DNA of 64,000 bases from an uncultured Vibrio sp. (GTDB taxonomy: Bacteria; Pseudomonadota; Gammaproteobacteria; Enterobacterales; Vibrionaceae). Positions 8,694 to 17,549 of the stretch are shown here, in pieces; within the stretch, counting starts at the first letter, position 1, and the number at the start of each line of letters is the position of its first letter. Location of the stretch: assembly GCA_947504195.1 (NCBI GenBank), contig CANNGN010000001.1, forward strand, positions 682,001-746,000, in the 5' to 3' direction. Made by a program: the position numbers and the translations under genes. The notes beneath the pieces were generated by a model. The model ran no database searches. It was not told the origin of the DNA and saw only the letters and a list, made by a program, of their open reading frames with translations.

Positions 8694-10760
8694 ATGAACC
8701 ATTTCTGTCGAATAGCTTTAATTACTACCTTAGCACCCACATTCGCTTTAGCCAGTGACCTCGACTTCGATGCACTTGACATGGAATCCCTTATGGGCTC
8801 GGATGTACAACTTTCTTCCGCCATGAAACGACTGCAATCCGCTCGTGAAACGGCTGCCTCCGTTTATGTGTTATCCGTTGATGATATTATAAGCGCTGGA
8901 GCAGATTCCATACCTCAAGCATTGAAACTTGTACCAGGGATGCAGGTTCGCCAGATCGACAATAATGTTTGGGCTGTCAGTATCCGTTCAAGCGCAGGAG
9001 TCTACTCTAGTAAACTGCTTGTATTGGTTGATGGCCTAAGTGTGTATGACCCTATCCATGCAGGAGTAAATTGGCAGTCGCTAAATTTATCTCTATTCGA
9101 TATTGATAGAATAGAAGTTATTCGTGGCCAAGGTAGTTTACTGTGGGGAAGTAACGCAACCAATGGCGTCGTCAATATAATAACGAAGCATAGTGAAGAT
9201 ACTCGTGGTACAAAAGTATATGCCGCTACAGGTAGCAAAATCGATCATGATTTAGTTGTGCGCTATGGCAATGACTTAGACAACCTAGGTTCATTTCGAC
9301 TATCTGCTCAATCTCGCAAGATGAGCGAATCAGATGACGCTTATAAATATGATATAGGTACTAATGATTACAGTGAATCAGAAAGCATTATGGGAAGGCT
9401 CGATCTCAACTTGCGAGATGACCTTTTCTTATTGGTACAGAGTCAATATCAAGAACAAGACATTGGCAGTAGTATCCGAGTTCCAGATGCTACAACGCAT
9501 ATCAATACCCCTATTACCGATGAAGATAATCGTCGAAATTATTCGTTAATGTCTCGAGTAGACCATTCCGTCGATCGAGATACCAGTCAAATGTTGCAGG
9601 TGGCTTACACGGGTACGACAAGCAAAAACATGTATTACCAAGAGAACAACAACACTCTCGATATTGATTATCAGCGCAACGCATTAATGAATTCAATTCA
9701 GTTTGACTGGGGTATCAACTATCGCTATGCGGATCTTGAGCTTTCCGAAACTGACTATGTAGCCATAGAAAACGACTCATATAAAATGGAACAATATGGT
9801 GCATTTATCCAAGCACAGTTTGAATTGTCACCTGACGAATTGAAGTTCATTATTGGCAATAAATCCGAACACAATGAAATGACAGGTTGGGAACATCAAC
9901 CGATGGCAAGGTTGGTCTGGACGCCAGACTCTCGTCATACACTTTGGGGGTCTGTTTCTCGAGGCGTAAGAATTCCATCATTGATCGAATATAGTGCCGA
10001 TATCACAGTGGGAGGAGTCTCTGTCTCAGAACTTGACCCAAGCCTAAGTGCATATGAAGATATGTATGTGACGCAAATGCTTAAAGGCAATGAAGATGTC
10101 GAGGCTGAAACATCGGTGTCCAAAGAAATCGGTTATCGCTACAACAGCACTGACTGGACGGCAGATATTTCTTTGTTTCATACCAATTCAAATAATGTTA
10201 CCGCACTAGAATCGTCATTTGACTCTGATTCGAGTTACTCGTTAGCAGACGTGTTTGTTGGTTTAGCTATAAATGATCCTACTGCACTACTCGACTACAT
10301 AAACAATGCCTACGTGAATCAAACCTTCATCACCGATGTTGAGCTTGAAACTTACGGCGGTGAGCTTGTGCTGACTAAGCAGTTTACCGACAATATCAAG
10401 TCTGAGCTCGGATACTCTTATATATCAATCGATTATACCCTGCCGAACAGTAACGTTGCTACTCTGAGTAACGATTCGATAATTAGACAATGGCTATTTA
10501 AGACCTCAGCACGAATTAATGATAATCATATGATTTATAGTGTTTTGCGTTACGAAGATGGCGAAGCCTATGAAACCGACGATTTTTATGCGTTAGACTT
10601 AAATTGGAATTGGCTGATGTCACAACAAATTATGATTGGATTGTCGGCGAATAACTTATTAAATAATTCGTATATAGAATATGCTGACACCAATATGACG
10701 TTTACGATTCCAAGTTACATCGAACCAACAGTTACAGCAAAATTACTACTCACATTTTAA
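8694..10760 (+). CDS. TonB-dependent outer-membrane receptor, 688 aa
   Basis: This is an outer-membrane beta-barrel receptor with an N-terminal plug. A signal peptide (residues 1-20, ending TFALA) is followed by a plug domain from about 45 to 160 (VYVLSVDDIISAGADSIPQAL, RIEVIRGQGSLLWGSNATNG, VVNIITK) and a long barrel ending in a hydrophobic strand with a terminal Phe (VTAKLLLTF). No clear TonB box was recognised. GAGG lies 8 bases before the ATG. The gene lies 15 bases upstream of a YfiR-like gene that overlaps a GGDEF-EAL gene, so it probably works as a ligand sensor or outer-membrane partner of a c-di-GMP module rather than as a simple nutrient transporter. The substrate is unknown. Confidence 0.88.
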   Translation: MNHFCRIALITTLAPTFALASDLDFDALDMESLMGSDVQLSSAMKRLQSARETAASVYVLSVDDIISAGADSIPQALKLVPGMQVRQIDNNVWAVSIRSSAGVYSSKLLVLVDGLSVYDPIHAGVNWQSLNLSLFDIDRIEVIRGQGSLLWGSNATNGVVNIITKHSEDTRGTKVYAATGSKIDHDLVVRYGNDLDNLGSFRLSAQSRKMSESDDAYKYDIGTNDYSESESIMGRLDLNLRDDLFLLVQSQYQEQDIGSSIRVPDATTHINTPITDEDNRRNYSLMSRVDHSVDRDTSQMLQVAYTGTTSKNMYYQENNNTLDIDYQRNALMNSIQFDWGINYRYADLELSETDYVAIENDSYKMEQYGAFIQAQFELSPDELKFIIGNKSEHNEMTGWEHQPMARLVWTPDSRHTLWGSVSRGVRIPSLIEYSADITVGGVSVSELDPSLSAYEDMYVTQMLKGNEDVEAETSVSKEIGYRYNSTDWTADISLFHTNSNNVTALESSFDSDSSYSLADVFVGLAINDPTALLDYINNAYVNQTFITDVELETYGGELVLTKQFTDNIKSELGYSYISIDYTLPNSNVATLSNDSIIRQWLFKTSARINDNHMIYSVLRYEDGEAYETDDFYALDLNWNWLMSQQIMIGLSANNLLNNSYIEYADTNMTFTIPSYIEPTVTAKLLLTF

Positions 10761-10775
10761 TCGGCTAAGTAAAGC

Positions 10776-11312
10776 ATGTTAAGACGCGCGCTGTTCATGA
10801 TCCTATTACTGGTAACACTGTTGCCAGGGTTTTCGCGTGCCGATGATCGCGAAAAAGCGCTAAAAGCCGGATTTATCTACAATTTTGCCCGATACAGTGA
10901 GGGAGAATGGTTTAATAGCGATAAAGAAAAGCAGTACATAATTTGCACTACTGACCCAGTTTTTCAGCAGGTAGCAACTGACGTATTGAAAGAACATAAA
11001 GTAAAAAGCAAGTCCGTTTTAATAGACTATATCGGTACACCTGATTCACTCCAGAAAGCACATTGTCATTCGATATTTATTAGTTTAAATACACCCAATA
11101 CTAAGCAATATCTACAAAGCTCTCAATTAAAGCGAACAATGGTTGTCGGAGAATCGAGAGATTTTATCAAACAAGGTGGCCATATTAACTTTTTCATTGC
11201 TGGTGGTAAGGTTCGTTTTGAAGTCGCTCCTAATTCATTGGAAGAGAATGGCATTAAATTAAGTTCGAAGGTTTTGAGAATGGGTCGAGTTATTGAGGAT
11301 GTCTCGAAATGA
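10776..11312 (+). CDS. YfiR-like (DUF4154) periplasmic protein, 178 aa
   Basis: The protein has a cleavable signal peptide (residues 1-22, ending GFSRA) and the YfiR/DUF4154 pattern: KALKAGFIYNFARY near the start of the mature protein and GGHINFFIAGGKVRFEVAP toward the C-terminus. In the Pseudomonas YfiBNR system, YfiR is a periplasmic repressor of the diguanylate cyclase YfiN. Here the stop codon overlaps the start of a membrane GGDEF-EAL gene (ATGA overlap, 11309-11312), so the two are translationally coupled and very likely functional partners. The outer-membrane member would be the TonB receptor instead of the lipoprotein YfiB. Cys residues are present in the mature part (ICTT, HCHS), as in YfiR, but their pairing is not known. 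Confidence 0.85.
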   Translation: MLRRALFMILLLVTLLPGFSRADDREKALKAGFIYNFARYSEGEWFNSDKEKQYIICTTDPVFQQVATDVLKEHKVKSKSVLIDYIGTPDSLQKAHCHSIFISLNTPNTKQYLQSSQLKRTMVVGESRDFIKQGGHINFFIAGGKVRFEVAPNSLEENGIKLSSKVLRMGRVIEDVSK

Positions 11313-13360
11313 TAAGACTATGGCCAAAGATTAAGCAAACACTTCAAACGCAGCTTACGATACGTTTGATGATGATTGCTGTAATTTCAACCACGATATC
11401 GTCTCTTGTTTTCTCGGTTTATGAATACAATACAGCTGAAAGCTCTGAAACACTTCGCTTACAATCTATTGCAGACATACTAGCGCCAAATTTGACTGCC
11501 TCTCTGATATTCGATGACAAAGACACTGCCAATGAACTCATCCAGCCATTAAATGATCAGCCCAGTATCGTAGAGGTAACAGTTCACGATTCGAATGGTG
11601 ACATTTTTGTTGCTCAAACGAACATCGAACTGCCGCAACAATCACAAATAAAATTAAAGCAAATTAGTGCTCCTCTTGTTATGGAGGGCACCTATTACGG
11701 TGAATTGATCATTCAAGCGGATGACAGTTTAATTGATCAGCATGTGCAATTTTTTGTGATTTTTATATCCATAATACTAGGGATAACCCTTTTTATCAGC
11801 TTTGGTGTATCGGTCGCCGTCAGCCGTCACTTTACCACACCGATAAGCCGGCTTGCGTTTACTGCTAATCAAGTGACACAAAGTAATAACTACTCTCTGC
11901 GAGCGGAGCACTCTCGTGAAGATGAAATTGGCGATTTAACACGATGCTTCAATTCAATGCTTGCCACCATTGAGCAACGAGACCAAACACTAGAATGGCA
12001 AGTATCAAAACGAACAAAACAATTGAAAGTTGCCAATATTCGTCTCAAGGATCAAGCCTATAAAGATATTTTATGCGATCTCCCAAATAGGCGTTATCTG
12101 ATTGAGTTAATGAGCGAATTAATTAACGACTTTATTGACCATACTTTCACTTTAATGTTCATCGACCTGGATGGATTCAAAGAGGTCAATGATACCATGG
12201 GGCATGATGCTGGTGACCTGCTCATTATTTCAGCGGCAAATCGAATTAAAGCCAGTTTACGCTCTAAAGATACACTCGCCCGCCTAGGTGGCGACGAGTT
12301 TACGCTTCTAGTAAACGAAACTTGCGATCGCACCGCAATATCTCATATCGCCGAAAAAACTCGAGAAGCATTATCAATGCCCTTTGAAATTCTTGGTGAA
12401 GAAGTCAACATAACAGCAAGTATCGGAATCTGTTCCTACCCTACTTCAGGGACGACGGTTGAAGCGATCATGAAGAAAGCCGATCTAGCAATGTACGCTG
12501 CAAAAGACGCGGGCAGAAACTGTTACCGCTTTTTCGAACAACCTATGCTTGACAAAATGCAACTCAAAAGACGTATGCTATACGATTTGAGGACTGCCAT
12601 CGAAAATGATGAGTTCGAGTTATTCTTCCAACCAATAGTTAATATTCGTAATGGACGAATTGAAAAAGCGGAAGCCCTAATACGTTGGAATCACCCAGAA
12701 AAAGGACTAGTTTCACCTGATGATTTCATTCCACATGCAGAAGATAATGGATTAGTGAACAATATCGGATGTTGGATCACGGATCAGGCTATAGCTGCGG
12801 CGAAACGATTCCGTCAAGTGTACGATCCTAATTTTACCATTTCAATCAATGCGTCACCTGTGCAATTCCGTAAGGATAGCCTCTGGTTTGATGATCTTAT
12901 TTACAAACTAAAACGGGCGAATCTCGGCAAGCATGCCATTGCTGTTGAAATTACCGAAAACACATTAATGGAGAATGATCAGTCTGCTCTGGATAAAGTA
13001 TTTGCACTGAACAAAATGGGGATTGAAATAGCTATCGACGATTTTGGAGTTGGTTATTCGTCGCTTTCATACCTGCAGAAACTTGACGTCGACATAATTA
13101 AAATCGACCGTAGTTTTGTCAGTCAACTCAATCAAGATATTGCAAGCAACACCCTTTGTAAAACGATGGTGAGTATGGCAAATAATCTAAATATTAAAGT
13201 GGTAGCAGAAGGTGTAGAAGAACATCAACAGCTTGCCTTGTTAGCTCAATATGGATGCGAATATGGCCAAGGCTTCCTTTTCTCTAGTCCTCTCAATATG
13301 GACCGCTTTGAAGAGCTACTTTCTAGCGATACATCACCATCCTTCCGATACAATATTTAG
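11309..13360 (+). CDS. CHASE8-HAMP-GGDEF-EAL c-di-GMP enzyme, 683 aa
   Basis: This inner-membrane protein carries both c-di-GMP-making and c-di-GMP-degrading domains. It has a TM helix at about 16-38, a periplasmic CHASE8-like region (40-140), a second TM helix (about 148-172), HAMP (172-228), GGDEF (about 250-410) and EAL (about 425-665). The GGDEF signature is intact at residues 327-331. An inhibitory-site RxxD (RSKD, 318-321) sits five residues before it, so product inhibition is expected. The EAL signature is intact at 455-457 within EALIRWNHP, and DDFGVGYSSL is also present. The YfiR-like partner probably controls it from the periplasm. Which activity dominates cannot be read from sequence. 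The neighbouring cadherin proteins are plausible but unproven outputs. A terminator follows at 13457-13484. Confidence 0.9.
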   Translation: MIRLWPKIKQTLQTQLTIRLMMIAVISTTISSLVFSVYEYNTAESSETLRLQSIADILAPNLTASLIFDDKDTANELIQPLNDQPSIVEVTVHDSNGDIFVAQTNIELPQQSQIKLKQISAPLVMEGTYYGELIIQADDSLIDQHVQFFVIFISIILGITLFISFGVSVAVSRHFTTPISRLAFTANQVTQSNNYSLRAEHSREDEIGDLTRCFNSMLATIEQRDQTLEWQVSKRTKQLKVANIRLKDQAYKDILCDLPNRRYLIELMSELINDFIDHTFTLMFIDLDGFKEVNDTMGHDAGDLLIISAANRIKASLRSKDTLARLGGDEFTLLVNETCDRTAISHIAEKTREALSMPFEILGEEVNITASIGICSYPTSGTTVEAIMKKADLAMYAAKDAGRNCYRFFEQPMLDKMQLKRRMLYDLRTAIENDEFELFFQPIVNIRNGRIEKAEALIRWNHPEKGLVSPDDFIPHAEDNGLVNNIGCWITDQAIAAAKRFRQVYDPNFTISINASPVQFRKDSLWFDDLIYKLKRANLGKHAIAVEITENTLMENDQSALDKVFALNKMGIEIAIDDFGVGYSSLSYLQKLDVDIIKIDRSFVSQLNQDIASNTLCKTMVSMANNLNIKVVAEGVEEHQQLALLAQYGCEYGQGFLFSSPLNMDRFEELLSSDTSPSFRYNI

Positions 13361-13456
13361 CGCTTGGTTATGGGGTATGTAACTGCCCTACAGGGTAAAC
13401 TCAATATAAGCTCCAACGACTTAGCGTATTGGTAGTATTAAAACACACGCACTAAA

Positions 13457-13484
13457 AAAGCAGCTCATCAAAGTGAGCTGCTTT
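13457..13484. terminator. Terminator between convergent units
   Basis: AAAGCAGCTCA (13457-13467), a six-base loop and TGAGCTGCTTT (13474-13484) make a perfect 11-bp stem, flanked by an A-run on one side and TTT on the other. It lies between the GGDEF-EAL gene (plus) and the symporter unit (minus) and can serve both. Confidence 0.8.
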
Positions 13485-13535
13485 CAGACGTTTTATTCGG
13501 TAATGCTTAAGCATTATATGTGTTGATAGTCGTTG

Positions 13536-13622
13536 TTAGTCACGTCCGAAGTAGATTGTGCAAATGTAAAACACAACACCTGAAACTATAACACCAATCA
13601 TCCATACATCTGTCTGGTCCAT
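13536..13622 (-). CDS. Tiny membrane protein, 28 aa, probable symporter accessory subunit
   Basis: This ORF begins with ATG at 13622, which overlaps the stop codon of the preceding 38-residue ORF as TAATG. It starts MDQTDVWMIGVIVSGVV and ends YFGRD: a single predicted TM helix with a charged C-terminal tail. It resembles in size, topology and position the small accessory proteins annotated next to some SSS-family symporters. The overlap with the ORF before it, which itself overlaps the symporter gene, implies coupled translation and a fixed stoichiometry. Too short for homology to be certain by eye. Confidence 0.65.
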   Translation of the reverse strand: MDQTDVWMIGVIVSGVVFYICTIYFGRD

Positions 13623-13738
13623 TACTTATCACCCCAAATTGAAGTTAATATTCGTGAGACAATATATCCCGTTACGACAATCGCTATCATCATTGCGAAT
13701 GCATTTAAAAATAGTTCTCCGGCAAAGTTCATATTCAT
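13622..13738 (-). CDS. Tiny membrane protein, 38 aa, overlapping the symporter gene
   Basis: The ATG at 13738 overlaps the symporter stop codon (TAATG). The 38-residue product (MNMNFAGELFLNAFAMM..., ending ILTSIWGDK) has one hydrophobic helix of about 18-20 residues and a short polar end. A second Met at residue 3 is an alternative start. The double TAATG chain linking the symporter, this ORF and the next is strong evidence that all three are translated together. Its function is unknown; an accessory or stabilising role for the symporter is inference. Confidence 0.65.
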   Translation of the reverse strand: MNMNFAGELFLNAFAMMIAIVVTGYIVSRILTSIWGDK

Positions 13739-15213
13739 TAACCTCCAACAGTTGCGTTTTTTTGTTTACTTAGCATTGCTGATTTAGCTTCGCCAGTTAC
13801 CGCCAGTAATACAATGGTAAGCACGCAACCCACTACCGCGGTGATGTGTGCATTCTGTAAAGGAGCACTTGCTGGTATTACAGAAATGATCGCTTCTTTA
13901 ACAGGGCGAATAGTCCATGCTAAGTTACAAGCCCATGAAATTAGGAGAACGGTAGTAGCAACGGTAGCATTTCGTTTCCAGAACAAGCCTGCGATAGTCA
14001 CAAAGAATAGTGGTGCTAACCAAGCAAATAGCCAGTTAATCGAAGGTACGATTGCTGGTTGATTAAAGAAGGTAAGAATCGCACCCACAACACCAAAAAT
14101 AAGAATCATACGACGAATAGTTTGTTTTTCTTCAACTGGCGTCATAGGCGTTTTACGGTTGGCTTGAATGATATCTTTAGTAAATATTGTCGCTGGCGCT
14201 AAAACGGTCATCGCGTACGTTGATAATAGCGCACCAAGGAAGCCAGCTTGTAATAATACTACTAACCAGGTAGGTAAAAGTTTAGTAACCAACGTTGCAC
14301 CGGCTAATTTCGGTCCTAACTCTGCAAACTCAGGAATAGTAAATGCCGCTAGACCAACTAAAACTGGGAACACACCGAATAAGCCGTTGATTGGTGCAGC
14401 GATCCATAATGAGCGACGTATAACTTTTTCGTCTCTCGCCGACATTGCAGCGGCCATACCTTGTTGGTTGACTGATTGCGAGAAAACAACCGAAAATACT
14501 GTAGCAATACCGAAGCCAAATAACAGGTCAGAGTTACCAAAAATGCTGAGTTTAAATTCCTGACCATTATTAACATAAAACTCTCTAACGCCGTTCCAAC
14601 CTTCTGGTAATACGAACGCTAAATAGAATCCTGCAATAATAATAGAGCCATACATCACAACTGCATTGACTAAGTTAACCCACATGGTTTGCTTAATACC
14701 GCCCATACTAACGTAAGCAAGACCAAGAATCGCACCGACAACAACTGATACAGGAAGTGTCCAGCCACTGGTTGCCGATAAAGCAATACCAAGAGCTTGT
14801 GTTTCAAGAGACACTAGACCAAATACAACCATACCACCAATACATGCAGTTAGGTTTCTCATTTGTTTTCCAAACATTTGGCCTTGTAGTTCTGGGATTG
14901 TTGTACAACCAAACCTACGAACCCAAGGGCCCGTTCCAAGACAAATAACACACATTAAAATAGTGTGAGCAAAACAGAACCAAAGTGCGACCGCACCCAT
15001 TCCATATGCCACTTCCATTAATCCATATACGTGCGCAGAGCCGAGATAAGTAATAGCTAATGTTACAGAGAACATAGCCATATTTGCATCAGCTCCCCCG
15101 CGTGCCATATCTGTTACTTGTCCAGACGCCTTTTCTCTCTGATTTAAGTACCACCCAATCCCACCAATAACGATGACATTATAAATGAGTACCATTAATA
15201 ACACCGAGTTCAT
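13738..15213 (-). CDS. Sodium:solute symporter (SSS family), 491 aa
   Basis: This inner-membrane secondary transporter of the SSS (PutP/PanF-like) family has about 13 hydrophobic segments across its length. Typical patches include an N-terminal helix followed by ARGGADANMAMFSVTLAITYLGSAHVYG, the TIPELQGQMFGKQMRN loop, and GGIKQTMWVNLVNAVVMYG. It probably imports an organic acid or phenolic compound with Na+. It lies downstream of a LysR gene and next to the trihydroxybenzene operon on the same strand, so the pathway substrate is a reasonable guess, but the sequence does not reveal the ligand. Its stop overlaps the start of a 38-codon membrane ORF. The N-terminus starts directly in TM1 (MNSVLLMVLIYNVIVIGG). 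Confidence 0.88.
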   Translation of the reverse strand: MNSVLLMVLIYNVIVIGGIGWYLNQREKASGQVTDMARGGADANMAMFSVTLAITYLGSAHVYGLMEVAYGMGAVALWFCFAHTILMCVICLGTGPWVRRFGCTTIPELQGQMFGKQMRNLTACIGGMVVFGLVSLETQALGIALSATSGWTLPVSVVVGAILGLAYVSMGGIKQTMWVNLVNAVVMYGSIIIAGFYLAFVLPEGWNGVREFYVNNGQEFKLSIFGNSDLLFGFGIATVFSVVFSQSVNQQGMAAAMSARDEKVIRRSLWIAAPINGLFGVFPVLVGLAAFTIPEFAELGPKLAGATLVTKLLPTWLVVLLQAGFLGALLSTYAMTVLAPATIFTKDIIQANRKTPMTPVEEKQTIRRMILIFGVVGAILTFFNQPAIVPSINWLFAWLAPLFFVTIAGLFWKRNATVATTVLLISWACNLAWTIRPVKEAIISVIPASAPLQNAHITAVVGCVLTIVLLAVTGEAKSAMLSKQKNATVGG

Positions 15214-15392
15214 AGTAAACCTCTTATTTTATTTGTCTCAATCGAGCCCAATTTGCTTCAATTTCACCGCAATTGTGCCTCATATATATCGATAAAAAAT
15301 AAGGTCTGGTCACCATTTCGATTTAATTAGAATGCATATATAGGAACCCCATTCCCATTAATAAAAAATGTTACAATAGAGTAATTTAAATG

Positions 15393-15419
15393 AAAAAAAG
15401 TCAGAACCTTTGTTCTGAC
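15393..15419 (-). terminator. Terminator of the LysR gene
   Basis: GTCAGAAC (15400-15407), loop CTTT, GTTCTGAC (15412-15419). On the minus strand the stem is followed by a run of seven T (complement of 15393-15399). It lies 25 bases beyond the LysR stop codon and separates it from the symporter gene, which therefore has its own promoter in 15214-15390. Confidence 0.85.
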
Positions 15420-15443
15420 CTAGTATTATTATATGAATTTTAA

Positions 15444-16427
15444 TTAGAGAGGATTTGTAAATTTATTCGTTTTATCTCTGTGATGTTCTAAGAAAAAATC
15501 TTTGAATGATTTTATACAATGAGTCATAAACCGTTGTGGTAAATAATATACATTTAAGAACCAATCATCGGTTTCATATTCATCTAATAGAGAAACTAAA
15601 GAACCGTCTTGAATATATTTAGAAACAATAAATTCTGGAACATATGTAATACCAATAGAATTTAACGCAGCAGCCACTTCCATTTTACCATCAGATAACT
15701 CTATGAATTTCACTATCTTAACTGGCATGACTTCACCATCTTTTTTATACAACCACTCATTTTGGTTTTGCAGTGCTTTAGAGTACAAGCATCGATGGTC
15801 AATTAAATCAGAAGGAACTAATGGTTCACCATGTTTACGGATATATTCAGGTGATGCGACAGTAATAAATTTTTGAGATAATAAATTTCGCCTAACTAGT
15901 AATAATTCAGCATCTTTATTAGAGGCAGAGCCCGCAATTGCAGAAATAATAAAATCATGGTCTTTGTAATAGTCCATTGATCTTGGCGTGACCATCATTT
16001 GAATATTAACCAAGGGGTTTTCATCAAGAAATTCACCCACGATTGGTAATACAACATTTTCAGCATAAATAGGTGTGCAACAGACACGAATATTACCACG
16101 AGTTTCTTTGGTAAATTGGGTCAATTCATTAATCATTAAATGAATATCACCTGTTATATCGGAGAATTTATTATATAAAAATGAACCCGCTTCAGTTAAA
16201 CGCTCATTGGGATTATTTCGTTGATAGATACTTAATCCAAGTTCATGCTCAAGATCATTTAACCAACGAGAGCCTGTGCTGGTGGAAACATTAAGTGCCT
16301 CAGCCGCTTTAGTGATTGAACCAGCATTGATTAACTCAATAAAAAATAACATTCTTACTAGTTGCTGCGGATCAATCGCGTTTGGATTTGTGACTATATT
16401 CATTTTTTTTAAATCGTCGTTAAACAT
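15444..16427 (-). CDS. LysR-type transcriptional regulator, about 327 aa
   Basis: The N-terminal winged helix-turn-helix (about residues 15-75; FFIELINAGSITKAAEALNVSTSTGSRWLNDLEHELG) is followed by a LysR substrate-binding domain (about 95-300; GNIRVCCTPIYAENVVLPIVGEFL, then KFITVASPEYIRKHGEPL). ATG 16427 is preferred over a TTG at 16439; neither has a strong ribosome binding site and ATG at 16391 is also possible. It sits between the catabolic operon and the symporter, all on the minus strand, so it probably controls one or both. The inducer is unknown; a pathway intermediate or substrate is likely by analogy with other catabolic LysR proteins. Confidence 0.88.
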   Translation of the reverse strand: MFNDDLKKMNIVTNPNAIDPQQLVRMLFFIELINAGSITKAAEALNVSTSTGSRWLNDLEHELGLSIYQRNNPNERLTEAGSFLYNKFSDITGDIHLMINELTQFTKETRGNIRVCCTPIYAENVVLPIVGEFLDENPLVNIQMMVTPRSMDYYKDHDFIISAIAGSASNKDAELLLVRRNLLSQKFITVASPEYIRKHGEPLVPSDLIDHRCLYSKALQNQNEWLYKKDGEVMPVKIVKFIELSDGKMEVAAALNSIGITYVPEFIVSKYIQDGSLVSLLDEYETDDWFLNVYYLPQRFMTHCIKSFKDFFLEHHRDKTNKFTNPL

Positions 16428-16528
16428 TGTAAAGCCCAAACTACGTACATTTACGAATAGCGCTCATAGTAATACCATTTGGCGTTCTATATGAAAAAAT
16501 TCGACAGTTATGAGACATCGCACAAATG

Positions 16529-16559
16529 AAAAAGGGATTATATATAATAATCCCTTTTT
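16529..16559 (-). terminator. Terminator of the catabolic operon
   Basis: AAAAAGGGATTA (16529-16540), a seven-base loop and TAATCCCTTTTT (16548-16559) form a perfect 12-bp stem with terminal A/T runs. It lies 27 bases past the stop codon of the last operon gene (BKACE). Confidence 0.88.
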
Positions 16560-16585
16560 AAACTTAATAATCAACTAATTGATTA

Positions 16586-17506
16586 TTAATATGATTTCCA
16601 CGATGGGAAGTTTGCTTTGTTAAGATTTAGAATTTGACGAGCTTCATCAGGCGTCGCAATTTCCATGTCACAACAAGCCAACATTTCTTTAGTACGGTTT
16701 ACAAATTCGACATTGGATTTCGCTAACTGACCACGACGGTAGTAAACGTTATCTTCCATACCAACACGGATGTGGCCATCAAGTGCAATACAAGCATTGA
16801 TAATAGGTAAGTGACCGCGACCAATACCTAAACCACCCCAAGTAAAGTTGTCACCCCAATGACGACGAACTTCATCTAACATTTGTAAAAGGATATGAAC
16901 TTCAGCTGGAGAACCGCCTGGTGCACCTAATACAAACTGGAAGTGTGGACGAGTGAATGGGTTATGAACTTCTGCTTCACCAGCATCACGTGCTTTTGCA
17001 TTCGCTTTATCGATAAACTTACGATAGAACAGTACGTTATGAATCATACCGATATCGAAAATTTCAATTTCTGGGGTAACGTTTACTAGAGGCATTTCTT
17101 TAGCAAGTTTACCCAAGAACACAGGCGTATTTTCAAATACAGTTGAGTGTGCCCAGTTCATAGTACCAGCGTCAAACGTTGCGATTTCAGGGCGCAACTC
17201 TTGGAAAGGCATCATGCGGATTTCATCAGCAAGTCCTAGCCCACCAGACGTGGTTAAGTTAAGAACGATGTCACACTTCGCTTCACGGATATACCCAACA
17301 GTTTCAACGAATTTTTCAAGATCCATTGTTGCATTTTGGTTGTCATCACGTACGTGGATGTGAGCAATTGAAGCACCAGCCGCATGACATGCAATGATTT
17401 CATCAGCTTCTTCGCGAGGAGTTACCGGTACATCCGGAAACTGTTCTTTCTTAGGCCATGCACCAGTACAAGCAACGGTTACAATTCTTTTGTTTGCCAA
17501 AGACAT
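16586..17506 (-). CDS. BKACE family beta-keto acid cleavage enzyme, 306 aa; probable triacetate acetoacetate-lyase
   Basis: The protein belongs to the DUF849/BKACE family, which condenses a beta-keto acid with acetyl-CoA and releases acetoacetate plus a new acyl-CoA. Zn-ligand motif HIHVRD is present (His49, His51), as are TTSGG and the late GLGIGRGHLPI and VRVGMEDN-like (IRVGMEDNVYY) patches; length is typical. In this operon, beside a cyclase-family hydrolase, a hydroxyacyl dehydrogenase and an SDR, the best-fitting substrate is 3,5-dioxohexanoate (triacetate), as in the phloroglucinol cluster reported from Clostridium; products would be acetoacetate and acetoacetyl-CoA. An alternative is dehydrocarnitine cleavage, but no carnitine-specific partner such as a betainyl-CoA thioesterase is present. 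AGAGG lies upstream of the ATG. It is the last gene before the terminator. Confidence 0.88.
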   Translation of the reverse strand: MSLANKRIVTVACTGAWPKKEQFPDVPVTPREEADEIIACHAAGASIAHIHVRDDNQNATMDLEKFVETVGYIREAKCDIVLNLTTSGGLGLADEIRMMPFQELRPEIATFDAGTMNWAHSTVFENTPVFLGKLAKEMPLVNVTPEIEIFDIGMIHNVLFYRKFIDKANAKARDAGEAEVHNPFTRPHFQFVLGAPGGSPAEVHILLQMLDEVRRHWGDNFTWGGLGIGRGHLPIINACIALDGHIRVGMEDNVYYRRGQLAKSNVEFVNRTKEMLACCDMEIATPDEARQILNLNKANFPSWKSY

Positions 17507-17549
17507 AAATATTACCTCTAAGTAAATTTTAAATGGTTAGAAACTCAGC

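Noticed and set aside
15240..15295. Sigma-54 promoter for the symporter gene
   Set aside because: A GG-N10-GC spacing can be found on the minus strand, but neither the -24 nor the -12 flanks match (CGGTGA and AAGC), so it is likely chance.
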